Positions 26,321 through 36,400 of a stretch of DNA of 64,000 nt are shown one piece after another. The number at the start of each line of letters is the position of its first letter. The stretch's first letter is position 1. This stretch comes from UBA4416 sp020846025 (GTDB lineage Bacteria; Bacteroidota; Bacteroidia; B-17B0; Aurantibacillaceae): assembly GCA_963169295.1 (NCBI GenBank), contig CAUJDD010000079.1, forward strand, positions 1 through 64,000. Reading direction: 5' to 3'. A model generated the notes under the pieces. It ran no database searches and was not told the DNA's origin. It saw nothing but the letters and a program-made list of their open reading frames with translations. The position numbers and the translations under genes were made by a program.

Positions 26321-27160
26321 TTATAATTCAATTAAATCAAATTGTTTATCCATTCTGATACCTCTTTCTGTACGATTAAGAGTACAACATTCAATGCTTG
26401 GATCGTGTTCAAAAAACAAAACGTAATTATTTTCAAGAGCTTGCTTTAGCATCATTTCTTTTTCTTGTAGAGTATTTAAAGGTCTCATGTCATAACCCAT
26501 TACATAAGGAATAGGGATATGACCAGCAGATGGAATTAAATCGGCCATAAATGCAATGGTAGTGTTTTTATATTGAATAATGGGCAACATCATGGCTTCG
26601 GTATGCCCAAATACTTCTTGTATTTTAAATCCAGGAATCAACCCTTGAGTACTGTCAATAAATTTTAACTGACCACTTTCTTGAATTGGTAAAATATTTT
26701 CTTTTAAAAAACTAGCCTTTTCTCTTGGATTAGGATTTATTGCCCAATCCCAATGTTTTGGATGTGTCCAATAAGTAGCGTTTTTAAAGGCGGGTGTTAA
26801 TTTTGTTCGGTCGCTGTTATATATAATACTACCTCCACAATGGTCGAAATGCAGATGAGTTAAAAACACATCGGTGATATCATCTCTATGAAAACCATGT
26901 TTAGCTAACGATTTATCTAAAGTATCATTACCATGTAAATAATAATATCCAAAAAACTTATCGTCTTGTTTGTTACCCATACCGTTATCAATTAATATCA
27001 ATCTGTTGCCGTCTTGTACTAACAAACAACGCATTGCCCAACTGCACATATTGTTTTCATCGGCAGGGTTTATTTTATTCCAAATTGACTTAGGAACAAC
27101 GCCAAACATAGCACCTCCATCTAATTTAAAATGACCTGTGTTTATGGAATATAACTGCAT
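26321..27160 (-). CDS. MBL-fold metallo-hydrolase
   Basis: 279 residues, a full-length metallo-beta-lactamase fold. The metal-binding signature is THLHFDHCGG, with further ligands likely at the His in FGHTEAMM, the Asp in AFMADLIPSAGH and the His in FFEHDPS. The layout resembles AttM/AiiA-type lactonases and related esterases, but metal motif alone does not fix the substrate. It lies six bases downstream of the proline dehydrogenase gene on the same strand, so co-transcription is likely. Cytosolic; no signal peptide. Confidence 0.85.
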   Translation of the reverse strand: MQLYSINTGHFKLDGGAMFGVVPKSIWNKINPADENNMCSWAMRCLLVQDGNRLILIDNGMGNKQDDKFFGYYYLHGNDTLDKSLAKHGFHRDDITDVFLTHLHFDHCGGSIIYNSDRTKLTPAFKNATYWTHPKHWDWAINPNPREKASFLKENILPIQESGQLKFIDSTQGLIPGFKIQEVFGHTEAMMLPIIQYKNTTIAFMADLIPSAGHIPIPYVMGYDMRPLNTLQEKEMMLKQALENNYVLFFEHDPSIECCTLNRTERGIRMDKQFDLIEL

Positions 27161-27166
27161 AATATT

Positions 27167-28330
27167 TTATTTTAAATGACTTCTTCTATTCTTCTCTTTA
27201 ATAATTAAATTTAATTCTCGTCCAGTTTGCCCTTTTACAGATGTGTTTTCCTGTGCTCTACGAATTAAATATGGTAAAACTTCTTTTACTGGCCCATAAG
27301 GCACATATTTACACACATTATAACCAGCAATACTTAGGTTATAGCTAATGTGATCGCTCATGCCAAATAATTGAGAAAAATAGATTCGTTTGTCATTTAT
27401 TGCTATTTGATTTTCCTGCATGAGTTTAACTAAATACATACTACTTTCTTCATTATGAGTTCCTGCGCATAAACCCATCATACTAATATGTTTTACACAT
27501 TCTTCTAGTGCTAAATTATAATCTTTATCAGAATCAGATTTAGTTTCTTGAATTGGAGATGGATAATTTTTAGCGGTTGCTCTTTCTCTTTCCTTCTCCA
27601 TATATGCGCCCCTTACAAGTTTAGCACCTACAAAATAACCCTTACTTTTGGCATTGGTAATAGTTTCTTTCAAAAAAGTTAGTCTGTCTTTACGATATAA
27701 TTGAAATGTGTTATAAATGATTACACTTTGTTGATTGAATAACGCCATGTTTTCATCAGCTAAAGCATCAATTGCTGGTTGAATCCAACTTTCTTCGGCA
27801 TCTATAAATAAAGGCTGGTTTGCTCTACTAGCCTCCTGACAAATGGCAGTTACACGTTGTTTTACTCTACTGTATTCTTCTTGTTCAGCAGTTGTTAATG
27901 TTTCATTTGCACTAACTTTAACCAGTAAATCAAAACGGGCTAAACCAGTTACCTTAAACACACAAAACGGGATAAATGAATTCCCTTTAGCTTTATGAAT
28001 GGTTTCAATTGTTTCTTTTTTACAAGCTTCAAAGTCGCTTTCAGTTTCTTTACCTTCAACACTATAATCTAAAATAGTTCCAATGTTAAACTTGCCAAGC
28101 TCTGCAATGGTTGTATCGCATTCACGTATTGTTTCTCCTCCTACAAATTGTTTAAAAATGGTATTTTTAATTAATCCTTTAAACCCTAAATTTAACCCTA
28201 ATGGCGCTAGTTTAGCTCCCATCTTTACTAATGAAGGGTTCCCAACTAGTTTGAATAACCAGTAAGATTGTTTTAAATCACTATTTGATTTTGCTTTAAA
28301 AGCATTTTCAGTATTATCGAATGAAATCAT
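27167..28330 (-). CDS. Proline dehydrogenase
   Basis: 387 residues, stand-alone FAD-dependent ProDH (not the bifunctional PutA). It oxidises proline to pyrroline-5-carboxylate and passes electrons to the membrane quinone pool. Seen landmarks of the TIM barrel: FIDAEESWIQPAID, VGAKLVRGAYMEKERERA (the R-G-A-Y-x-x-x-E motif), LCAGTHNEES and QLFGMSDHISYNL, and a C-terminal YLIRRAQENTSV with the paired Arg that bind the proline carboxylate. The N-terminal part is typical of the Bacteroidota form. A -7 promoter element lies upstream at 28347-28354. The MBL-fold gene follows directly. Confidence 0.92.
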   Translation of the reverse strand: MISFDNTENAFKAKSNSDLKQSYWLFKLVGNPSLVKMGAKLAPLGLNLGFKGLIKNTIFKQFVGGETIRECDTTIAELGKFNIGTILDYSVEGKETESDFEACKKETIETIHKAKGNSFIPFCVFKVTGLARFDLLVKVSANETLTTAEQEEYSRVKQRVTAICQEASRANQPLFIDAEESWIQPAIDALADENMALFNQQSVIIYNTFQLYRKDRLTFLKETITNAKSKGYFVGAKLVRGAYMEKERERATAKNYPSPIQETKSDSDKDYNLALEECVKHISMMGLCAGTHNEESSMYLVKLMQENQIAINDKRIYFSQLFGMSDHISYNLSIAGYNVCKYVPYGPVKEVLPYLIRRAQENTSVKGQTGRELNLIIKEKNRRSHLK

Positions 28331-28346
28331 AATTTTTTAATCCTCA

Positions 28347-28354
28347 CAAATTTA
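28347..28354 (-). promoter_or_regulatory. Proline dehydrogenase -7 promoter element
   Basis: On the minus strand TAAATTTG matches TAnnTTTG, 16 bases before the ATG at 28330. No clear -33 TTTG. It is back to back with the CBS-gene promoter at 28390-28397. Confidence 0.5.
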
Positions 28355-28389
28355 CATAAAGATTTATGAACTTGTTGAAAGATAAATCG

Positions 28390-28397
28390 TATTTTTG
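28390..28397 (+). promoter_or_regulatory. -7 promoter element just before the CBS gene start
   Basis: TATTTTTG matches TAnnTTTG and ends three bases before the ATG at 28401. A TTG start at 28395 would lie inside this element and is therefore unlikely. The transcript is predicted to be leaderless. Confidence 0.55.
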
Positions 28398-28400
28398 CTC

Positions 28401-29063
28401 ATGCTTGTTGCCGATTTAATAACAGACGAAATTCCTCCGCTTAAACATACCGATACGGTAGAGTTAGCATTAGATTGGATGGAACAATTTAAAGTGTCAC
28501 ATTTAGCTGTTGTGAAAAATAGAGAACTTTTGGGTTTGGTATTTGAACACGACTTAATGGACTATAATCATCCCGAAGAAAAAATTGAAGATCTAAAGAT
28601 TAATTTATTAAAACCAATCATACATACTCATCAGCACACTTACGATTTATTAAAATTAATGATGTCATTTAATTTAACGCTCATTGCAGTATTAGATGAT
28701 AAAGATCAATACAAAGGTTGTATTACTTTAAAAGGGTTATTACAAAACATTTCTACAATGGCTTCGGTGCAAAATGTAGGAGGTGTAATCGTTATTGAAA
28801 TGAATCAAGCAGATTATTCATTAACTCAAATAGCAAGTATTGTAGAAGGAAATGATGCTAAAATATTAAGTGCTCATGTGTCATCGGTACCTGATAGCAC
28901 AAAAGTAGAAGTAACTATAAAAATTAATAAAGAAGATTTATCGCGTATTTTACAAACTTTTTATCGTTACAATTACAATGTAAAAGCTTCGTTTCAAAAT
29001 AGTGATTTTGATGGAGGTATAAAAGATCGTTTTAATGAATTTCTTCATTTCTTAAATATCTAA
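28401..29063 (+). CDS. CBS-pair protein upstream of NAD kinase
   Basis: 220 residues from ATG 28401. Two CBS motifs make an adenosyl-nucleotide-binding Bateman module (ALDWMEQFKVSHLAVV...LLGLVFEHDLMD and LLKLMMSFNLTLIAVL...YKGCITLKGLLQ). Residues about 130-210 are ACT-like: GGVIVIEMNQADYSLTQIASIVEG, AHVSSVPDSTKVEVTIKI and ILQTFYRYNYNV. The shape recalls AcuB-like regulators. It is followed by nadK after 16 bases and likely shares its transcript, suggesting a cytosolic nucleotide sensor. The ligand is not known. Confidence 0.87.
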   Translation: MLVADLITDEIPPLKHTDTVELALDWMEQFKVSHLAVVKNRELLGLVFEHDLMDYNHPEEKIEDLKINLLKPIIHTHQHTYDLLKLMMSFNLTLIAVLDDKDQYKGCITLKGLLQNISTMASVQNVGGVIVIEMNQADYSLTQIASIVEGNDAKILSAHVSSVPDSTKVEVTIKINKEDLSRILQTFYRYNYNVKASFQNSDFDGGIKDRFNEFLHFLNI

Positions 29064-29079
29064 TTTATACGCAGAATAT

Positions 29080-29958
29080 ATGACTATTGCGATATATGCG
29101 AGAAATACAAAGGATAATTTCCCTGATTATTTAGAGCGTTTATTAAAAATTGCTTCTGCAGAAAATTTTTCTGTTATCGTATATGAACCGTATTTAGAAT
29201 ATTTAAGCTCTGAATTTCATAAAACATTTAACACGCCTGTATTTTCATCATCGGAGCAACTAATCGCCAAAGCTGATTTTGTAATATCATTAGGAGGTGA
29301 TGGGACCATGTTGGAAACACTTGAATTAGTTCGTAAATCGGGTATTCCAGTATTAGGTGTTAATACAGGCCGTTTAGGCTTTTTAGCAACTGTTTATAAA
29401 GAGGATTTTGAAAAAGCAATTACATTATTAATTCAAGAAAAATACACTTTAGATAAACGAGAACTCATTGAGTTAGATAAATCGATTGCTTGTTTCAACG
29501 ATGTAAATTATGCTTTAAATGAATTTACAATTCATAAGAAAGAATCAAGTGCCATGATTAACATTGATACTTATGTTGATGGCGTTTTCTTAAATTCATA
29601 TTTTGCAGATGGTTTAATTATTTCAACCCCTACTGGCTCTACAGCTTATTCATTAAGTTGTGGGGGGCCAATTATTATGCCCGATTCAGATAATTTTATC
29701 TTAACTCCCATTGCACCACACAATTTGAATGTTCGGCCAATTGTAATTTCTAATAATAAAATCTTAAGTTTTAATGTAAGTGGCAGATCGGATGAGTACA
29801 ATGTGTCTCTAGATTCTCGTTCACATACTATCAAAAACAATACAACATTAAAAATTAAACTAGCTGATTTTAAATTTAACATGGTTTGTTTAGAAGGACA
29901 ACATTTTTTCGAAACACTACGTAATAAACTATTATGGGGACTTGATAAACGCCATTAA
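29080..29958 (+). CDS. nadK: NAD kinase
   Basis: 292 residues, normal length. It phosphorylates NAD to NADP with ATP or polyphosphate. The diagnostic GGDG motif is at 72-75 (SLGGDGTML), NTGRLGFLA follows, the NE motif occurs in ALNEFTIHK, and the substrate-binding signature is STPTGSTAYSLSCGGP. The order and spacing fit the PpnK/NadK family. It lies between the CBS gene and eno on the same strand. Cytosolic enzyme; no unusual features. Confidence 0.97.
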   Translation: MTIAIYARNTKDNFPDYLERLLKIASAENFSVIVYEPYLEYLSSEFHKTFNTPVFSSSEQLIAKADFVISLGGDGTMLETLELVRKSGIPVLGVNTGRLGFLATVYKEDFEKAITLLIQEKYTLDKRELIELDKSIACFNDVNYALNEFTIHKKESSAMINIDTYVDGVFLNSYFADGLIISTPTGSTAYSLSCGGPIIMPDSDNFILTPIAPHNLNVRPIVISNNKILSFNVSGRSDEYNVSLDSRSHTIKNNTTLKIKLADFKFNMVCLEGQHFFETLRNKLLWGLDKRH

Positions 29959-30049
29959 TCAATAAAATCATAAATAACTAAAAATAAAAGTTCAACAATA
30001 AAATAAATACTTAATTTTAAACACTGATTAATTTTAAACTTCTAACATT

Positions 30050-31339
30050 ATGTCATTTATTCACAACATTGCCGCTAGGCAAATTTTAGATTCGAGAGGA
30101 AATCCAACCATAGAGGTAGATGTAGTAACCGATCAAGGTATCCTTGGAAGAGCAGCTGTGCCTTCTGGAGCATCAACTGGAATTCATGAAGCAGTAGAGT
30201 TACGCGACAACGATAAGTCACAATATTTAGGCAAAGGTGTTTTAAAAGCAGTAAACAATGTAAATACTTCTATTGCTGAACGCTTAAAAGGTATGTATAT
30301 TTTTGATCAAGCTGCAATTGATGCAGCTATGATTGAATTAGATGGTAGTGCTAATAAAGGGAATTTAGGTGCAAATGCCATTTTAGGTGTTTCATTAGCA
30401 GTTGCAAGGGCCGCTTCTGAAGAATGTCGCCAACCACTTTATAGGTATGTAGGTGGTGTAAATGCCAACATTTTACCTATTCCCTTAATGAATATTTTAA
30501 ATGGCGGTTCGCATGCCGATAATGGCATAGATTTTCAAGAATTTATGATTATGCCTGTGGGTGCCGAGACATTTAGTGATGCATTAAGAATGGGAACTGA
30601 AGTGTTTCATCATCTAAAGGCTGTATTAAAATCCCAAGGTTTAGCTACTAATGTAGGTGATGAAGGCGGATTCGCTCCAAATTTCAAGAATAATGAAGAG
30701 GCCATCAAAGCTGTGATGCAAGCCATCGAAAAAGCTGGTTACAAAGCTGGAGAAGATATTTACATTGCTATGGATGCAGCTTCATCTGAGTTTTATAATA
30801 ATGACGAGAAAGTATATCATTTTAAAAAATCTACTGGTGATAAATTAACTTCCTCTCAGATGGTTGATTTTTGGGCTGATTGGAGAAAAAAATATCCTAT
30901 TCTTTCTATCGAAGACGGCTGTGCCGAAGAAGATTGGGATGGCTGGAAATTATTAACTGATAAAATTGGTAGTAATACACAATTAGTAGGCGATGATTTA
31001 TTTGTAACTAATGTGAATTTCTTATCAAAAGGAATTAATATGGGTGTTGCAAACTCTATTTTAGTTAAAGTAAATCAAATTGGTACACTTACTGAAACTA
31101 TTAATGCTGTTCAATTAGCGCAAACTAATAGTTACACTTCGGTAATGAGTCATCGTAGTGGCGAAACCGAAGACACAACAATTGCAGACTTAGCAGTAGC
31201 TTTAAATTGTGGGCAAATCAAAACAGGTTCCGCTTCTCGAAGCGACCGGATTGCAAAATACAATCAATTATTGCGTATCGAAGAACAACTTGGTGATTAC
31301 GCGCGCTATATTGGTAAAGACTTTAAGTTTTTAAAATAA
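30050..31339 (+). CDS. eno: Enolase
   Basis: 429 residues, the standard bacterial length. It converts 2-phosphoglycerate to phosphoenolpyruvate in glycolysis. N-terminal AARQILDSRGNPTIEVDV, the loop SGASTGIHEAVELRD, metal ligands in the barrel around SIEDGCAEEDWDGW and LVGDDLFVTN, the catalytic-Lys region ILVKVNQIGTLTET and the signature SHRSGETEDTTIADLAVA are all present. A strong terminator follows at 31358-31391. The 91 bases before the ATG show no clear TAnnTTTG motif. Confidence 0.98.
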   Translation: MSFIHNIAARQILDSRGNPTIEVDVVTDQGILGRAAVPSGASTGIHEAVELRDNDKSQYLGKGVLKAVNNVNTSIAERLKGMYIFDQAAIDAAMIELDGSANKGNLGANAILGVSLAVARAASEECRQPLYRYVGGVNANILPIPLMNILNGGSHADNGIDFQEFMIMPVGAETFSDALRMGTEVFHHLKAVLKSQGLATNVGDEGGFAPNFKNNEEAIKAVMQAIEKAGYKAGEDIYIAMDAASSEFYNNDEKVYHFKKSTGDKLTSSQMVDFWADWRKKYPILSIEDGCAEEDWDGWKLLTDKIGSNTQLVGDDLFVTNVNFLSKGINMGVANSILVKVNQIGTLTETINAVQLAQTNSYTSVMSHRSGETEDTTIADLAVALNCGQIKTGSASRSDRIAKYNQLLRIEEQLGDYARYIGKDFKFLK

Positions 31340-31357
31340 AATAGTAAATTTTATAAT

Positions 31358-31391
31358 AAAAAAAGCTGTCTTTTTTGAGACAGCTTTTTTT
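31358..31391. terminator. Bidirectional terminator behind eno
   Basis: AAAAAAAGCTGTCT pairs with AGACAGCTTTTTTT around a 6-base loop. It separates eno from the convergent gene at 31414. Confidence 0.92.
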
Positions 31392-31413
31392 ATTTAATTT
31401 ATTTTATTTCTAA

Positions 31414-32022
31414 TTATTGTTTAGCTGCTTTCTTAATTGTTTTTCCAATCGTTTTCCCTGCCTTTGCATAACATTCTGATATACGAGTTGAAGCATCAAA
31501 ATCAAATCCAGAGAATTGAGAACCAGGAACATTTTTTAAAACACCAACTGACAATACCTTAGAAGGATCTGCTGTTTCTACAATAGAGATTTCGAAATCG
31601 CAATAAGCAGGTTGTTTTGTTAAACCAATATTAAACCCAGGTTCTGTTTTAGTAGTATGTACAATTAATGTGTATTTTGCACTTGCCTTATCTCTACCTC
31701 CAGCAATTACCTCACCAGCTTCTTTACTAAACAATTCTTCAAACTTTGGATAAAAAACTCTTTCTCGATTTTCTACCCAAGCTTTTGCCCAAGTATCACC
31801 TTTACCAGCTTCTTTTTTATTATAATCTTCTGTTTTTTCTTTCACATACTCCGCTTCTGCTTGTTTTCTACCCACTGTCATGTTACTAAAATCGTATTTT
31901 ATTAAGATTTCTTTTTGTCCTTTAAGGTAAGATAAATCCTTACCAGTAGTCCATTTTTGTGCATTAGCTGATACTGATACTAATAAGCCAGCAGCTAAAA
32001 TAAATTGAGTCAGTTTTTTCAT
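31414..32022 (-). CDS. Secreted protein of unknown function
   Basis: 202 residues. A clear signal peptide (MKKLTQFILAAGLLVSVSANA, cut before QKW). The mature part begins WTTGKDLSYLKGQKEILIKYDFSNMTVG and has a helical, Lys/Glu-rich middle, then YTLIVHTTKTEPGFNIGLTKQPAYCDFEI and a Lys-rich end (GKTIGKTIKKAAKQ), given here in parts. The layout agrees with conserved hypothetical periplasmic proteins of this phylum that share a beta-sheet core. No enzymatic motif or lipobox is present. Single gene between the eno terminator and a divergent acyl-CoA dehydrogenase gene. Confidence 0.8.
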   Translation of the reverse strand: MKKLTQFILAAGLLVSVSANAQKWTTGKDLSYLKGQKEILIKYDFSNMTVGRKQAEAEYVKEKTEDYNKKEAGKGDTWAKAWVENRERVFYPKFEELFSKEAGEVIAGGRDKASAKYTLIVHTTKTEPGFNIGLTKQPAYCDFEISIVETADPSKVLSVGVLKNVPGSQFSGFDFDASTRISECYAKAGKTIGKTIKKAAKQ

Positions 32023-32221
32023 AGTAATAATTTTTAAAACAAATTAAATCAAATTATATATAAAAACAAATACCACCAATTGGGTATTTTCTATGAATTT
32101 TGTCATTTTACAAATAAAGATGAATTTTATAGATACTTTTGATGTTGAATTAAGATAATAGAGGCTTTTGGGCATTTAAAGGTATTTTCGTAATATTACA
32201 GTCTTTAAAAAAACAGATAAT

Positions 32222-33406
32222 ATGGCAACTGATAATTTTCAGGCTCACGATTACTATTTGATGGATGAGCTTTTAACTGATGAACACAAATTAATTAGAG
32301 AAACTGCTCGTGCTTGGGTTAAAAAAGAAGTTACACCTACTGTAGAAGATTTTGCTCAAAAAGCAGAGTTTCCGAAGCACTGGATTAAAGGCTTAGCTGA
32401 GATTGGCGCTTTTGGACCATATATTCCAACTGAATATGGTGGACCTGGGTTAGATCAAATATCTTATGGAATTTTAATGCAAGAAATTGAAAGAGGCGAT
32501 AGTGGTTTGCGTTCTACGGCATCTGTTCAAAGTTCATTAGTAATGTATCCTATATACTCTTATGGAAGTGAAGAACAAAAAAGAAAATACTTACCAAAAT
32601 TAGCAACTGGCGAATTAATGGGTTGTTTTGGGTTAACCGAACCCGATCACGGGAGTAATCCAGGTGGCATGTTAACTAATTTTAAAGATGCAGGAGATGG
32701 AAAACACGTGGTGTTAAATGGAGCTAAAATGTGGATAAGTAATGCACCATTTGCGGATATTGCAGTAGTGTGGGCCAAAGATGATGCTGGAGATATTAGA
32801 GGGTTAGTGGTAGAGCGTGGCATGAAAGGTTTTACTACTCCAGAAACTCATGGAAAATGGAGTTTGCGTGCAAGTGCCACTGGCGAATTAGTTTTTGATA
32901 ATGTTTTAATACCTAAAGAAAATATCTTTCCAACAATTAAAGGATTGAAGGGCCCGTTAGGATGTTTAAATAGTGCACGTTATGGTATTGCTTGGGGTGT
33001 AATAGGTGCAGCTATGGACTGTTATGATAGTGCTTTACGATACAGTAAAGAACGTATTCAATTTGGTAAACCAATAGGAGCGTTTCAACTAACTCAAAAA
33101 AAATTAGCTGAAATGATTACCGAAATCACTAAAGCGCAATTACTTACTTACCGTTTAGGTCAACTTAAAAATGAGAATCGTGCTACACCAGCACAAATAA
33201 GTATGGCTAAACGAAATAACGTTAATATGGCTCTTCAAATTGCTAGAGAAGCACGTCAAATACATGGCGGTATGGGTATTACTGGTGAATATCCAATAAT
33301 GCGCCACATGATGAATTTAGAATCTGTAATAACTTATGAAGGCACACACGACATTCATTTATTAATTACTGGAATGGACGTTACTGGATTTAACGCCTTT
33401 TCATAA
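32222..33406 (+). CDS. Acyl-CoA dehydrogenase (glutaryl-CoA dehydrogenase-like)
   Basis: 394 residues. FAD enzyme catalysing alpha,beta-dehydrogenation of an acyl-CoA. Landmarks are LTEPDHGSNPGGM (FAD and substrate binding), WISNAPFADIAVVWAK, RYGIAWGVIGAA, AREARQIHGGMGITGEYPI, and the catalytic base Glu373 in YEGTHDIH. The ARYGIAWG, GLTEP-HGS and YEGTHDIHLLITG patterns favour the glutaryl-CoA dehydrogenase branch (lysine/tryptophan catabolism). However, the Arg that binds the distal carboxylate cannot be placed safely by eye. Monocistronic, ending at a strong terminator. Confidence 0.9.
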   Translation: MATDNFQAHDYYLMDELLTDEHKLIRETARAWVKKEVTPTVEDFAQKAEFPKHWIKGLAEIGAFGPYIPTEYGGPGLDQISYGILMQEIERGDSGLRSTASVQSSLVMYPIYSYGSEEQKRKYLPKLATGELMGCFGLTEPDHGSNPGGMLTNFKDAGDGKHVVLNGAKMWISNAPFADIAVVWAKDDAGDIRGLVVERGMKGFTTPETHGKWSLRASATGELVFDNVLIPKENIFPTIKGLKGPLGCLNSARYGIAWGVIGAAMDCYDSALRYSKERIQFGKPIGAFQLTQKKLAEMITEITKAQLLTYRLGQLKNENRATPAQISMAKRNNVNMALQIAREARQIHGGMGITGEYPIMRHMMNLESVITYEGTHDIHLLITGMDVTGFNAFS

Positions 33407-33425
33407 CAGATAATACAATAGAACT

Positions 33426-33457
33426 AAAAAAGCTCAGTTAATCAACTGAGCTTTTTT
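33426..33457. terminator. Bidirectional terminator
   Basis: AAAAAAGCTCAGTT pairs with AACTGAGCTTTTTT around a 4-base loop, between the convergent acyl-CoA dehydrogenase gene and the 1106-residue T9SS gene. Confidence 0.92.
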
Positions 33458-33477
33458 TAATTTATAGTTATCACTCA

Positions 33478-36400
33478 CTATTGAATTAGCAATTTAAATA
33501 ATTGCGTTCCATCTTTAGTATTTACTTTTACATAATAAATACCTTTAGCAAATGAAGACAGATTAACGTTTACTTGGGTAACATTTGTAAACCTTTCATT
33601 ACTTACAACTTGCCCCATTGTATTTGTAATTTCAATTTTCATTCTTTCCTCTAGCTGAATTGAACTTACTGTAAATATTCCATTGTTTGGATTAGGGTAC
33701 ATACTTAGATGAGAAGTACTATGTTGTAACTCTTCAATTTTTGTAGAGAAAGAAACACAGGTTGTTTCCGTATCAACACATCCTTTAGCATCTGTCACAA
33801 TTACCGTATAACAACCTACTGCTAAATTCCCAATGGTTGGTGTATTTGCAGAAATTGGAGTCCAAGAATAAGTATATGGAGTAGTTCCACCCGATACACT
33901 TGCCGAGACTGCACCATTTGTACAAGAACTACAAGTAGCGTTTGTACTTGAAGCAGTAGCAGATAATGCTGTAGGCTGAGTTAAAGAAACAATTGTTGAA
34001 GTACTACATCCGTTAGCACTTGAAACCTGTAATGTATATACTCCTGCACATAATGCGGTACAACTAGCAGAAGTACATACTACCGAAGCTTGTGATAATT
34101 GGTATGTATATGGTGCTGTAGCACCTGAACCATTTGAATTTAACACACCATTACATTGCCCAAAACAAGATGGATTTGTATTAGTATAAGAAATTATAGG
34201 ATTAGCTTTAATAGTAACTGTAAAAACTTTAGCAGAACTCACACAACCTGAACTTGTACCTGTAACAGTATATATAGTTGTAGCTGTTGGACTTAAAACG
34301 CTAGAAGAACCTGAACCACTTGGTAACCAAGTAAAAGTAGATGCCCCAGATAATGTTTGTGTGGCTGATTGGCCTTTACATATTGAAGTATTAGTGAACG
34401 CTGTCGTTACAGTTGGTGTTGGTGTTACATTAATTGTAAAGTTTTTAGAAGCGCTTACACAAGCACCAGTTGCTCCAGTTACAGTATAAATAGTAGTTGC
34501 GGTAGGGCTTAATACACTAGAAGCGCCAGAACCATTTGGTAACCATGTATATGTTGAAGCACCCGTTAAAGTTTGAGTTTTAGATTGCCCTCTACAGATA
34601 GTTGTAGATGTAAAGGCTGTTGTAACAGTTGGTGTTGGTGTTACATTAATAGTAAAGTTTTTAGCAGCGCTTACACAAGCACCTGTACTACCTGTTACAG
34701 TATAAACTGTTGTAGCTGTTGGGCTTAATACACTAGAAGCACCAGAACCACTTGGTAACCATGTATATGTTGAAGCACCCGTTAAAGTTTGAGTTTTAGA
34801 TTGCCCACTACAGATAGTTGTAGATGTAAAGGCAGTTGTAACAGTAGGTGTTGGTGTTACATTAATAGTAAATAAAGTAGGTGCACTCATACAACCTCCA
34901 CTTGTTCCAGTAACAGTATATATGGTTGTTGCAGTAGGACTCAAGACACTCACAACTCCCGATCCAGTGGGTAACCATGTATATGTTGAAGCCCCGGATA
35001 CAGTTTGAGTTTTAGATTGCCCTCTACAAATAGTAGTAGATGTAAATGCTGGTGTAACGGTTGGAGAGTTTGATATTGTAATCGTTTGTACCGCAGTATT
35101 AGTTCCATTTGCATTTGCCACAGTTAACGAAATTGTTTTAACTCCTGTAGTTGAATAAGTAACAGATGTATTTTGTGATGTAGAAGAACTAGGTGTGCCA
35201 CCTGGCATACTCCAAGTCCATGAGGTTGGATTACCATTAGAAGCATCGGTTAATGTAATTGGTGTATTTACACAAGCTGCATTAACAGAAGATATAGATG
35301 CAGTTGGTGCTCCTAATGTACAATTAGATGTATTAAGAGGCGTCATTAAAGGATTACCACAAGTGCCTCCAGATTGCGCATTTCTAGTCATCACAGCTAA
35401 ACCACCATTTAGGTCATCAGCATTCAAATTTCTTTTTTGTTGCCCATTTGTTAAAGAATAATGCATCAAATCAATTGAATTAATTACATGACCTAATTGA
35501 TGACCATGACCTAACTCATGCACGGTTACTGATTCAAAATCATATTGGCTTAAAGATGGTGCTGCTGGTCCAAATTGCCATGATAAACTACCAGGAGTAT
35601 CATCAAACACAATATCCAACTCATCTACATACCAATATAAAGTTCCACTCAAATCACAACCTCCAAAATAACTTGTACACCTTCCTAAAACCCCTGCAGG
35701 TAAAGTAGAACTAAAGGTTACAATATTTGTCCCATCTTGTACTGCTGTATTGATGGTAGTTGTAGTAGATGCAACTGGCCAATTTATATAAGTAGCACAA
35801 CGCCATGTTTGCAACGAACGCTCGAATGCTGCCTTTGCTGGTGCATTAGAATTAAAAGTCGTGTTATATGTCCAAGTATATCCTCCTCCACTTTGATTTA
35901 TATGTTTTGTTGTATATACAATATTATCTGTGTAGGTAACACTTAAATGAGCATACGGAATTGTTAATATAGAAGAACTATTAGAACCGTTTACACTAAT
36001 AATTCCTGTTCCTGCACGCGTTGGCACCTCAACCTGGATTTGAGTATTAGTCCAAGAAACAATTTGGCTAGCAATAGGTGAAACCGTAGTCGCTCCGCCA
36101 TCATTAGCATTTTTAAATGCAATTAAAGAAGCATTTGGTGTTGAACCAAATCCACTACCATTAATGGTAAGTACTGAAAATGTTCCAGCAGTTATAGTAG
36201 TTGGTGAGAAACTTGAGATTGCAGCTACTGCTTGAGTTGAATTTACATTTGGTGATGTTTGTTGAAATGGATTTATAGATTTAACAACCGTATATGGCTG
36301 TCCAGTAAATTGACTAATGGTATTATACAAAGTAGTAGATGCTTGCTGATAATTATAAAACGGTTCAACTGCTAAATCATTTGCAACGTCATACTTAATG

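Noticed and set aside
34199..35062. CRISPR array
   Set aside because: The 216-bp periodic sequence is coding, has no spacers and keeps the reading frame; it is tandem protein repeats.
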